Positions 21,137 through 29,414 of a stretch of 31,426 bases of DNA are shown here, in pieces. Position 1 is the first letter of the stretch. Every line of letters starts with the position of its first letter. The translations under genes and the position numbers were made by a program. Below the pieces are notes generated by a model, which was given only the letters and a program-made list of their open reading frames with translations, did no database searches and was not told the DNA's origin. Source of the stretch: a virus; the IMG/VR virus record IMGVR_UViG_3300023227_000017, positions 1 through 31,426 of that record; one strand, 5' to 3'.

Positions 21137-21582
21137 TGAAGGTAAGCGATGAAGGCATCAAACTTATTAAACACTTTGAGGGTGTACATAAAAAACCTTA
21201 TATCTGCCCTGCCGGCTATTGGACTATTGGCGTTGGTCATCTTATCAGTCGTGGTGCTAAGCTACCTTTTGAATGGGATAGGGTTTTATCACCTAGGGAA
21301 ATAGATGATTTACTTAGAAAAGACCTACGACGCTTCGAGTTGGGAGTACTTCGTTTGTTGGGTACTGTGCAACCAAACCAGTCTGAGTTTGATGCTCTTG
21401 TCAGTTTTAGCTTTAATCTTGGCTTGGGATGCTTTCAACGAAGTACAGTTCGCTCAGCGTTTATACGCGGTGATAAGAAAAGGTCTGGGGAAGTTCTTTT
21501 AAAATATCGTTTAGCTGGCGGAAGAGTGCTTCCGGGATTAGTAAGACGACGACAGGCAGAGCTCGCCTTATTAATGAGATAA
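21136..21582 (+). CDS. Endolysin, GH24 lysozyme
   Basis: This 148-residue protein has the catalytic triad of phage lysozymes: Glu15 in KHFEGVHKKPY, Cys24 and Thr30 in YICPAGYWTIGVGH, at the spacing E-8-C-5-T. In T4 lysozyme the middle residue is Asp; Cys is used in P1/R21-type enzymes. Later motifs NQSEFDALVSFSFNLGLG and LVRRRQAELALLM are typical. It cleaves the MurNAc-GlcNAc bonds of peptidoglycan. It has no N-terminal signal or SAR anchor, so release depends on the upstream holin. Confidence 0.9.
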   Translation: MKVSDEGIKLIKHFEGVHKKPYICPAGYWTIGVGHLISRGAKLPFEWDRVLSPREIDDLLRKDLRRFELGVLRLLGTVQPNQSEFDALVSFSFNLGLGCFQRSTVRSAFIRGDKKRSGEVLLKYRLAGGRVLPGLVRRRQAELALLMR

Positions 21583-21586
21583 CACT

Positions 21587-23755
21587 ATGGCACTAAGAAA
21601 ATTAGTATTTCAACCGGGTATTAACCGGGACAGAACCGATTATGCCTCTGAAGGTGGGTGGTACTCTGGGGATAAAATACGTTTTAGGCAAGGCTACCCT
21701 GAAAAAATAGGTGGCTGGACTACGGTCAACTTTGATCCCTACGTAGGCACTGCGTCGAGCTTAATATCTTACGGAACCTCTGACAGCGAGCAGGTAATTG
21801 GCATAGGTACCAATGAAAAAATGTATGTACTGACCGGTACTACTCTAATTGACACCACTCCTATTCGCGAAACATTCACTACTACTACTTCCCCCTCTAC
21901 TGATAATATGTTTACCACTACGGCAGGGTCAAATGTTATACGGTGTACCCTTATCAGTGGGGCTAACGAAGGAGATTGGGTTACTTTTAGCGGAGCCGTG
22001 GATATTGGTGGAATTCCTGCAGCGGACATAAACAAAGAGTTTAAAATAACTGACGTAACTACCACAACGTTTGACTTTACTGTAGACACTGCCGCAACCT
22101 CAAGTATAGCTGCAGGTGGTGGGGTTAGTATTGTAGCTGCATTCCAACTTAATATAGGCTACCCGTTTATTACTTATGGCTATGGCTGGGGGTCAGACGC
22201 TTGGAGTAGACTAACTTGGGGATCAGGCGGCACCACTCCTATTGCTCTACCTGCGCGAATTATATATCAAGACAAATTTAACAATAATATTATATGGAAT
22301 CTTTATAATGGACCTATTTACTTCTGGGAATACGACAGTACATTAAGTAATCGGGGTGTTCTTTTAAGTAGTTTACCTAACGCAAGGGCAGTACCTAATC
22401 AAACAGGCAAAACTATGTTTGCCCCAAGTGGACATTTACTAGCACTAGGTACTCAAGAATATAATAGAGTTTTAGGTGCTAGTTTAGTAGTATCTGGAAT
22501 AGTAAGGTCAAGTCTTGTAGCCACTGCTACCGTATCTACCTCTCATGGTTTAGTAGAAGGAGATTGGGTTTTACTATCTAATCAAGCACCCCAAGCATAT
22601 CAAGGGGAGTATCAAGTAACCTCTGTCCCTAGTGGAACGACGTTTACTTATACTCTGCCTTATGATCCAGCTAGTGATGCTACAACGCCGGGCACTATGA
22701 ACAAAGTAGATTATAGTGGGGGATCATATGACTTAAACCTTATTCGGTGGGCTAATGTCAGTGCTGATGTAGGTCCTAATCCTGAAGAATGGAAACCAGA
22801 AATTACTAACTCAGCCGGGTTCTTACGCGTTAAGCAAGGGTCGGGCATTGTTACTGGGTTTATTGCTCGCCAAGAAGTATTAATATTTACTGATATAGCC
22901 CTTACTACTCTACAGTTTACACAAACAGCTGAGGTATTTTCCCAGCAAGAAATATCTACCTCTATTAATATTATGGGTGGCAAAGTAGTAGCCGAAGCAA
23001 ATAACGTAGTATATTGGATGGGAACGGATAAATTCTTTGCTTACGATGGTAGAGTAAACACCCTTCCTTGTACACTAAAACAGTATGTATTTGAAGATAT
23101 GAACAAGGTACAAGGCAATGATTTCTTTGCTGGGATTAATAGTGAGTTTAATGAGGTAATATGGTTCTACGCTTCGGGGGGCTCAGCTTCAATAGATAGG
23201 TATGTTATATACAACTATGAGGATAAAGTTTGGTATTATGGTACATTAACAAGAACTACATGGGCAGATACAGGGACTATTCCTTACCCTCTTGCTACAA
23301 ATGCTGGGTACGTATATCGACACGAAGACGGGAATGACGATGGTCAGCCTTTAGGAGCCGCACCGGTAGCTATTGATGCATTTATACAGTCAGCCGATAT
23401 GGGCATAGAAGATGGTGATTTGTTTGTATTAACTAAAAGAGTTATACCTGATGTAAACTTCACTAAATCATTAACTTCTAATCCTGTAACAGGAGCCCCG
23501 CTAGTACCTGAAGTACAAGTAACAGTAGGCGTAAGAAACTTCCCCGGTTCAAGCTTAGCTACTTCTGATGTCGAGGGTAATACACTGACTAGAGAAGTTA
23601 TCACTACAGCAACTATTGACCAGTATACTAACCAAGTATTTGTAAGAGCACGAGGAAGACAGATGGCGTTTAAGATTGCATCTGAAGACGTAGGAGTGCA
23701 ATGGCAACTCGGTGTCACTCGCGTAGACTTTAAACCCGATGGCAGGAGAGGCTAA
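21587..23755 (+). CDS. Tail stabilisation protein, P22 gp10-like
   Basis: This protein has 722 residues. Opening 'LVFQPGINRDRTDYASEGGW' then SGDKIRFRQGYPEKIGGW, followed by blade-like repeats (LALGTQEYNRVL; WYYGTLTRTTW; YRHEDGNDDG) and the C-terminal RARGRQMAFKIASEDVGVQW, match the gp10-type nozzle of P22-like phages and its T7 gp12-like relatives. It forms a beta-propeller hexamer under the adaptor. Two FCCH-like beta modules are inserted: ~108-187 (GDWVTFSGAVDIGGIPAADI) and ~308-371 (EGDWVLLSNQAPQAYQGEYQ). The first of these is shared with the protein at 23940. The normal family core is otherwise intact. Confidence 0.85.
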   Translation: MALRKLVFQPGINRDRTDYASEGGWYSGDKIRFRQGYPEKIGGWTTVNFDPYVGTASSLISYGTSDSEQVIGIGTNEKMYVLTGTTLIDTTPIRETFTTTTSPSTDNMFTTTAGSNVIRCTLISGANEGDWVTFSGAVDIGGIPAADINKEFKITDVTTTTFDFTVDTAATSSIAAGGGVSIVAAFQLNIGYPFITYGYGWGSDAWSRLTWGSGGTTPIALPARIIYQDKFNNNIIWNLYNGPIYFWEYDSTLSNRGVLLSSLPNARAVPNQTGKTMFAPSGHLLALGTQEYNRVLGASLVVSGIVRSSLVATATVSTSHGLVEGDWVLLSNQAPQAYQGEYQVTSVPSGTTFTYTLPYDPASDATTPGTMNKVDYSGGSYDLNLIRWANVSADVGPNPEEWKPEITNSAGFLRVKQGSGIVTGFIARQEVLIFTDIALTTLQFTQTAEVFSQQEISTSINIMGGKVVAEANNVVYWMGTDKFFAYDGRVNTLPCTLKQYVFEDMNKVQGNDFFAGINSEFNEVIWFYASGGSASIDRYVIYNYEDKVWYYGTLTRTTWADTGTIPYPLATNAGYVYRHEDGNDDGQPLGAAPVAIDAFIQSADMGIEDGDLFVLTKRVIPDVNFTKSLTSNPVTGAPLVPEVQVTVGVRNFPGSSLATSDVEGNTLTREVITTATIDQYTNQVFVRARGRQMAFKIASEDVGVQWQLGVTRVDFKPDGRRG

Positions 23756-23940
23756 TGTCACGCATACCTTCAACTAAAGCTCCTAACTTAGCGCCACCTC
23801 AGAGTGAGTATAATAGGGATCAGGCACTGCAGTTTGCTAATCAATTACGACTTTATTTTAATCAACTAGATACTAATAACAACGCTGTTAAGTCTAGCAT
23901 TGATGGGCTTATCACTTTACAATGGTTAGGAGATAACTAA
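23755..23940 (+). CDS. Small tail-module protein
   Basis: This 61-residue protein is linked to both neighbours by TAATG overlaps. A Pro-rich N-terminus (RIPSTKAPNLAPPQSEYN) is followed by a helix (DQALQFANQLRLYFNQLDTN) and a short end, GLITLQWLGDN. It is commonly found after the gp10-like gene in this kind of phage. Its small size and helix suggest a tail cofactor, but nothing more is visible. Confidence 0.55.
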   Translation: MSRIPSTKAPNLAPPQSEYNRDQALQFANQLRLYFNQLDTNNNAVKSSIDGLITLQWLGDN

Positions 23941-24566
23941 TGGCTTTTCAATCAGTTACACCTATAAGATTAGCTCAGGCCGTTATTACTGAAAGTTACC
24001 TTGCTATATACACATGCCCTACAAACGCAAGGACCTACGTAAAAGATATGCTAGTGTGTAATACACAGCCGGGGGCGGTTACTGTGTTTATTAATATAGT
24101 GCCAGACCAAGCCGTAGTAGGAGAAGCTAATTCTATATATAATAGTTATGCAATAGCGGCGAACACAACTTTTCATTGGAAAGGGACACAAGTACTAAGC
24201 CAGGGGGATACAATACAAGTTAAAGGTACAGCACCAACAGCAACTTTTGTTTCCACGGCAACTGACAATTGCTTTACTACTAATACTACCGGTGGCACTG
24301 AAAGTAATGTTCTAGTAACTATTGCAAACCACAATGCATCGGATGGTGATTCGGTCACCTTTAGTGGAGCTGTTGCCGTAGGGGGTATTACTGCTCCACA
24401 GCTTAATACAACATTGACTGTCACTAGTGCAACTACTAACACTTTTATTGTCGTAACAGCGGGCACAGCATCGTCTGCCACCACAGGTGGGGGCACAGGA
24501 ATTACAGCAGTTTTTGATTATGGAGAAGGGCCAACCATCACAATATCTGGTGGAGAAGCCACATAA
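23940..24566 (+). CDS. Tail-module structural protein with inserted FCCH-like domain
   Basis: This protein has 208 residues. The first ~100 residues form a beta domain (ESYLAIYTCPTNARTYVKDM; GDTIQVKGTA). Residues ~103-196 are a second beta module with GDSVTFSGAVAVGGITAPQL and a Gly-rich close (TTGGGTGITAVFD). The last residues, GPTITISGGEAT, read as the natural continuation of the first domain, so the module looks inserted near the C-terminus. The same module occurs in the gp10-like protein just upstream. It is likely a tail-surface protein. Confidence 0.55.
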   Translation: MAFQSVTPIRLAQAVITESYLAIYTCPTNARTYVKDMLVCNTQPGAVTVFINIVPDQAVVGEANSIYNSYAIAANTTFHWKGTQVLSQGDTIQVKGTAPTATFVSTATDNCFTTNTTGGTESNVLVTIANHNASDGDSVTFSGAVAVGGITAPQLNTTLTVTSATTNTFIVVTAGTASSATTGGGTGITAVFDYGEGPTITISGGEAT

Positions 24567-24628
24567 AACGGTTTATACGTAGCACATTACGTGGTATTAT
24601 ACAAATTATATAAATAGGAATTTTTATT

Positions 24629-26083
24629 ATGTCTTTAGGAAATGTATTAGGCTCGATAGCCCCAATAGCCGCGGGATATTTCACAGGCGGAGCAGCGGGC
24701 GGAGCAGGATTATGGTCTAGTTTAGGCTCTACAGGAAGTGCTATGCTAGGTGGCGCTTTAGCTGGTGGAGGTATTGCTGCATTATCCGGTGGAGACATTT
24801 TAGGTGGGGCTGCTATGGGTGGTCTTAGTGGTATGGGTGGAGGTGCAATGCAAAGCGCTTTTAATCCAGCAAACGCAGTTGCTATTCCTGGGGCAACCAC
24901 TCCAGTAATGAATTCTAATCTGTTAAGTCCTTATACTAATATGGCTCCTGGCGCTATGGGTGGAAATGTTGGTATGATGTCTAATCCAGCTGCGTTATCA
25001 GGTACTGCGGGTGCTGGAGGAATTGCTGGAATAAATCCTGGGGTTACAGGTGCTTTGTCTCCTGTACCAAGAGGCGGTGCTATATCAGGGATAGGAAATG
25101 TGGCTAAGCCCACTACAGGCTTTGCAAGTAAAACACCCGGTGTTATTGATCCATTAAAACCAGGGTTATCAGGGGGGTATGCAGGTAACCCACCTCCTCT
25201 AGACACTAGTTTTATGGGTAGTATGGAAAGATTAGGTAATGGTAGCAAAGCAATGGGTATGGGTAAATTAGGATTGACTGCCGCAGGCCCTCTAACTGAA
25301 GCATTTGCACCAGAACCTTTAAGCTACGACGATTATAATAAAGATGAAAAATACGACCCTTATAGAACCCTTAATCTTAATATGGACACAGGGATTAACG
25401 AAGCATTACAAAAAGATTCTGGTCTAAGACTATACGCTGATGGCGGCCCCGTAAGTACTGGTGCAGATAGTTCAAGATTACCCATTGGAACAACTTATAA
25501 AAACATGGTAGCTTCTGGGGTTGATCCTTTAAACGCAGCGACTCAACTTAAATTACCTAATGTGCCGGGCGGAAACTACCCAGACTATGTGAACCCTCTT
25601 GCTACACCCTATGAACAGACAGGAATAGCTTCACTATCGGGTTCAACTGACGAAGAAAGACTTGCATCACTTAGGTCTCCTACCCCCGTTTATGGTGGAG
25701 GGTATGATGCCTCAGAGTTTATTAGAAGTGCAGGTGAAAATTCAGGTGTGTACGCAACTCCATCAGGCGGCGGAACTACGAGGCGTATATACGAGAAAAT
25801 GCGAAATGAAGGATACGCTCAAGGTGGTTACTTAGATGGTGGTATGCTACCCGGTGATGGTATGAGTGATGATGTACCTGCGAACATAGATGGTGAGCAA
25901 GAAGCAGCTTTATCACAAGGTGAATTTGTTGTGCCAGCGGACGTAGTTAGTCATTTAGGTAATGGCTCTTCCGACGCAGGATCAAGAAGATTATATGCTA
26001 TGATGGATAAAGTAAGACAAGCGAGAACAGGAAACAAACAACAAGGGAATCAAATTAATCCCGAAAGGTATATGCCTGCTTAA
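24629..26083 (+). CDS. Gly/Ala/Met-rich internal or tail protein with conserved C-terminal motif
   Basis: This protein has 484 residues. The first ~80 residues are hydrophobic and glycine-zipper-like (GGAAGGAGLWSSLGSTGSA; LAGGGIAALSGGDILGG), as in phage proteins that enter membranes during DNA ejection. The C-terminus holds a motif widespread in phages: GMLPGDGMSDDVPANIDGEQ, then EAALSQGEFVVPADVVSHLG, NGSSDAGSRRLYAMMDKVRQ and ARTGNKQQG. It follows a 62-base A+T-rich gap. It is probably packaged with the virion; which step it serves is not shown. Confidence 0.6.
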   Translation: MSLGNVLGSIAPIAAGYFTGGAAGGAGLWSSLGSTGSAMLGGALAGGGIAALSGGDILGGAAMGGLSGMGGGAMQSAFNPANAVAIPGATTPVMNSNLLSPYTNMAPGAMGGNVGMMSNPAALSGTAGAGGIAGINPGVTGALSPVPRGGAISGIGNVAKPTTGFASKTPGVIDPLKPGLSGGYAGNPPPLDTSFMGSMERLGNGSKAMGMGKLGLTAAGPLTEAFAPEPLSYDDYNKDEKYDPYRTLNLNMDTGINEALQKDSGLRLYADGGPVSTGADSSRLPIGTTYKNMVASGVDPLNAATQLKLPNVPGGNYPDYVNPLATPYEQTGIASLSGSTDEERLASLRSPTPVYGGGYDASEFIRSAGENSGVYATPSGGGTTRRIYEKMRNEGYAQGGYLDGGMLPGDGMSDDVPANIDGEQEAALSQGEFVVPADVVSHLGNGSSDAGSRRLYAMMDKVRQARTGNKQQGNQINPERYMPA

Positions 26084-26496
26084 TGAAGACATCACTTGTT
26101 CCTAGAGAACATATTCCCGTAGTTTGGGATAGTATAAAAGGGTTTGCAGAACGGTGTGCCAAGTATACTTATGGCAGATTTACCGCAGAAGATATGTTAC
26201 AAGGTCTTCTTACTAAAGATCAACAATTGTGGATTGCTTTTGATGACGAAGGTATTCATGGATTTTGGGTAACAGAGGTATTAATATACCCCCAGACAAA
26301 AACCCTAGTACTTCATTTTACCGGAGGAAAAGATTTTAACGAATGGTTACCTGACGGATACCCTAAACTACAACAGTTCGCAAAAGACACAGGTTGCAGT
26401 AAAATAGAATCCTACGGCAGACCCGGGTGGGAAAAGATGTGGAAGAAACAAGGATATATAAAAAGACTCGTGTTTTACGAGTTACCATTGGAGTGA
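26083..26496 (+). CDS. GNAT-like virion-module protein
   Basis: This 137-residue protein is linked by TAATG to its neighbour. Strand-helix order (QLWIAFDDEGIHGFWVTEVL, YPQTKTLVLHFTGG, YPKLQQFAKDTGCSKIESYG, RPGWEKMWKKQGYIKR) matches a short GNAT fold, including the end GRPGWEKMWKKQGY seen in T7 gp13-like and other phage proteins. The usual acetyl-CoA loop (Q/RxxGxG/A) is not evident, so enzyme activity is uncertain. Position among ejection proteins suggests a structural or assembly role. Confidence 0.6.
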   Translation: MKTSLVPREHIPVVWDSIKGFAERCAKYTYGRFTAEDMLQGLLTKDQQLWIAFDDEGIHGFWVTEVLIYPQTKTLVLHFTGGKDFNEWLPDGYPKLQQFAKDTGCSKIESYGRPGWEKMWKKQGYIKRLVFYELPLE

Positions 26497-26501
26497 TATA
26501 A

Positions 26502-27788
26502 ATGTTGTTAAAACTAATACCAAATAAAATTAAAGTATGGCTAATCAAACACCTGTATGCAGACATTGCAGCTATGGGTGATGGTGGTGACACTACATTA
26601 GCTCACGTCAACTCTATGGAAGTAGCTCTCTTAAAAGCTCACGGCGGTGCAGGCACTATTAATCCTCGCACAGGTCTTGTAGAGTTTAAAGGCAAAGGTG
26701 GTGGTGGTGGTGGTGGTGCTCCTCAAGAAAACACTACTTATACTTCTGACCTTCCTGAATATGCTAAGCCCTTCTATGAAGAACTATTAAAACAATCAGG
26801 TAAGCAAACATATACTACTGATGCGGCTGGTAATGTTACCGGGGTTAAAACTGACACTCCCTATGCTGGAGATAGAGTAGCTGGATTTACTGACTTACAA
26901 GAGCGTGTTCAAACTGATGTAGCAGGTATGAGCCCAAGAGGTGAGTTTGATTTAGCACAAACAAATATAGCTGATGCCATTGGCACTAGTAGAACAGCTG
27001 CAGGGGGTATTGGTTCGGCATTAGGATACACTCCAGGAACAGTAGAATCGTTAGGTATGACTACACCGGGCACGTTTGATGCAACAGCTGCCGCTACATA
27101 CATGAGTCCTTATCAAACTAATGTTACTGATGCAGCTATTAGAGAAGCTAAAAAACAAGCAGATATACAAAAAAATGCTAACGCAATGAGCTCTATAGGT
27201 CGAGGTACATTTGGGAGTGGGCGTGAGGCTTTAATGACAGGTGAGGCAGATGCTCAGACTAGGGCATTGATAGCAGATTTAAGGGCACAAGGACAAGAAA
27301 AATCTTTCCTCAATGCGCAGTCACAGTTTGAAAGAGATAGAGCTGCGGGCATGACAGCCGAAGAAAGAACTCTTCAAGCAGAAATGGACCGAAGAAAACT
27401 ACAGCAACAAGGCGATCAGTATGGTGCGGGTTTACAAAAAGATATTGGTCTTGCTGGGTTACAAGCTCAGATGGCAGGAGCTGGGCAACAAGCTACAATT
27501 GGAGCAGCAGATCAAGCGACTGAGTTAGAAAGACTTCAAGCTCAAGCTGCAACAGGCGCTGAGCAACAAGCTATGTCGCAAGAAGAATTAAATATTGCTT
27601 ATCAACAGTTTATGGAAAATCAAGATGCTGAAAGACGGGCTCTTGAGTTCCAGTCAAACATCCTACGTGGTACAGCGGGTGCATTAGGTTCAACACAGAC
27701 ACAGTATGCGCCAGCTCCAAGCATGGCTTCTCAAATTGGTGGTTTAGGGCTAGCAGGTCTAGGCTTATATAATGTATTAGGTGGGTAA
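26502..27788 (+). CDS. Probable DNA ejection/internal virion protein
   Basis: This protein has 428 residues. Its N-terminus has a hydrophobic amphipathic start, then GDTTLAHVNSMEVALLKAHG, GAGTINPRTGLVEFK, a conserved phage opening. A Gly-7 linker (GGT codons) follows. Residues ~215-400 are Gln/Ala-rich coiled coil (AQTRALIADLRAQGQEKSFL; DQATELERLQAQAATGAEQQ). The C-terminus is a glycine zipper (IGGLGLAGLGLYNVLGG). This layout matches P22 gp7/gp20/gp16-type pilot proteins that exit the head ahead of DNA. Assignment is by composition and order. Confidence 0.6.
   Translation: MLLKLIPNKIKVWLIKHLYADIAAMGDGGDTTLAHVNSMEVALLKAHGGAGTINPRTGLVEFKGKGGGGGGGAPQENTTYTSDLPEYAKPFYEELLKQSGKQTYTTDAAGNVTGVKTDTPYAGDRVAGFTDLQERVQTDVAGMSPRGEFDLAQTNIADAIGTSRTAAGGIGSALGYTPGTVESLGMTTPGTFDATAAATYMSPYQTNVTDAAIREAKKQADIQKNANAMSSIGRGTFGSGREALMTGEADAQTRALIADLRAQGQEKSFLNAQSQFERDRAAGMTAEERTLQAEMDRRKLQQQGDQYGAGLQKDIGLAGLQAQMAGAGQQATIGAADQATELERLQAQAATGAEQQAMSQEELNIAYQQFMENQDAERRALEFQSNILRGTAGALGSTQTQYAPAPSMASQIGGLGLAGLGLYNVLGG
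26697..26717 (+). repeat. GGT trinucleotide run (seven units)
   Basis: Seven GGT codons encode a Gly-7 linker between the N-terminal domain and the rest of the ejection-type protein. It can expand or contract in frame. Confidence 0.85.
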
Positions 27789-27791
27789 CAT

Positions 27792-29402
27792 ATGAATATT
27801 ATTCAGGTACAAGACAGATTAAAAGGTGTAGATGATCAATCGTTAGTGGGATATGTAGAACGACCTACCCCTGACGTCCCTACATATTTAGCACTTGGTG
27901 AACTTCAACGTAGAGAACAGATGCGAGCAAAGTATCAAGCGCAAGCTACCCCTACTGAAACCGTATCAGAAGAAATTGTAGCCAAAGCTACTCCACAAAT
28001 GGGTATTGGTGCTTTAACTAATAGTATGTCAGCTCCACAAATGCCACAACCAGAAGTCATGTCAGAGTCTGAAACTATCACGGAAACCGGCATAGCTAAC
28101 TTACCTGCACCTAATGTAGGTAACTACGCAGAGGGTGGTATTGTAGGTGAAGAGCGAGACATGTTTGATATAGTTGTTGATGACTACGTCAGTCCTGGAT
28201 TAGATGCAGCTGGGTTATTTATGGGTAAATTTGCTGGCCCTATTGTAGGTGGTATGTGGCCAGGAGAAGTACAAGCAGCTGAAAGATATAGTCCTGAAGA
28301 AATGGCAGGCATAATGGGATACGCTCCCGGCGGTCTTGTTGACAACTTACGTGGAAGAAACCCTAATCTTAGCGGAGTCACACGGCCAACAGAAATAGCA
28401 GAAGCCGGACAGTTTTTCTTTGAAGATTTACCCGGTGGAAACGAAGCATTTGAGTCTTTTACAGAAGCACAAAAAAGAGCAGCTCCTCCACTATTTGCTG
28501 CAGATCAACGACAACAAACAGAACAGTTAAAGAAACAGTTTAAATCCCCTTACGCGATAGAGTTAGAAAAATTAGACCAAAAACCATACAGCGAATATAC
28601 GCAACAAGACATAGCAAACAAAAGGTATCTTAAAGAACAAGAGGATAAGTATTGGGAAGGAAGTTCTGATGTTCAAGAAAAAGCTAAAAAATCAGCCCTA
28701 GAAGCAGAAGTGCAAAAGAACTTAGCTAATCAACAACCTCCAGCTGCTCCAGCTAAAGAAGTTACTATGGCAGACAGGATAGCAGAGTTTAAATCCCTCA
28801 TGGGCGATGATACATATAATGATATGTTAGCTGAAAAAAGGAAAAAAATGGATGCGTCAGCTGATAGACAAGCAGAGATAGCTCCGTGGATGGCATTAAC
28901 AGAAGCAGGACTGGCAATAGCTGCAGGTCAAGATCAAAACGCTTTAACTAATATTGCATCAGGAGCAACTAGAGGTATTGAATCCTATGCTGCATCTGAA
29001 AAAGAACGAAGAGCGTTAGAAGAACAACAATTTGATACCGCTATACAACTACGTCAAGCTGAAAGAGCTGAGCAATTAGCTGCGGTACAATACGGTATGG
29101 ACAGTAAACAATTTGAAGATACTCGAGCTATGAAACTTCAATTAGCTCAACAAGATATGCAGCTAAAAGTAGCATTAAAACAGATGGCTGATCCAGGAGA
29201 TAGATTAGATGCAACTGAAAATGAACAAGTTCTATTAGAAGTAGCTAATTGGGAAAAAGGTATGATAGAATCAAAAGGTAAAGATGTAGTAAATCAACCT
29301 AACTATGCAGCGGCTAAACAACAAGTATTAGATAATGCTGCAGCAAAAGCACTATCAGCTGGCACACAACGTGGTGGTCTTACATATGTAGGTTCAAGAT
29401 AA
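27792..29402 (+). CDS. Internal virion / ejection-module protein
   Basis: This protein has 536 residues. Its opening is MNIIQVQDRLKGVDDQSLVG with PTYLALGELQRREQMRAKYQ, found at the start of internal proteins in marine podoviruses. The middle has a hydrophobic Gly-rich part (LDAAGLFMGKFAGPIVGGMW). The second half is Ala/Gln/Glu-rich coiled coil with IAPWMALTEAGLAIAAGQDQ. It has no enzyme motif. It is preceded by a three-base gap and lies between two ejection-type genes, so a role in genome delivery is inferred. Confidence 0.6.
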   Translation: MNIIQVQDRLKGVDDQSLVGYVERPTPDVPTYLALGELQRREQMRAKYQAQATPTETVSEEIVAKATPQMGIGALTNSMSAPQMPQPEVMSESETITETGIANLPAPNVGNYAEGGIVGEERDMFDIVVDDYVSPGLDAAGLFMGKFAGPIVGGMWPGEVQAAERYSPEEMAGIMGYAPGGLVDNLRGRNPNLSGVTRPTEIAEAGQFFFEDLPGGNEAFESFTEAQKRAAPPLFAADQRQQTEQLKKQFKSPYAIELEKLDQKPYSEYTQQDIANKRYLKEQEDKYWEGSSDVQEKAKKSALEAEVQKNLANQQPPAAPAKEVTMADRIAEFKSLMGDDTYNDMLAEKRKKMDASADRQAEIAPWMALTEAGLAIAAGQDQNALTNIASGATRGIESYAASEKERRALEEQQFDTAIQLRQAERAEQLAAVQYGMDSKQFEDTRAMKLQLAQQDMQLKVALKQMADPGDRLDATENEQVLLEVANWEKGMIESKGKDVVNQPNYAAAKQQVLDNAAAKALSAGTQRGGLTYVGSR

Positions 29403-29414
29403 TAGGAGCTCTTA

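Noticed and set aside
24567-24628. Promoter in the A+T-rich gap before the Gly-rich gene
   Set aside because: Several tataaa/tattat strings occur, but none has a convincing -35 partner and no terminator precedes it.
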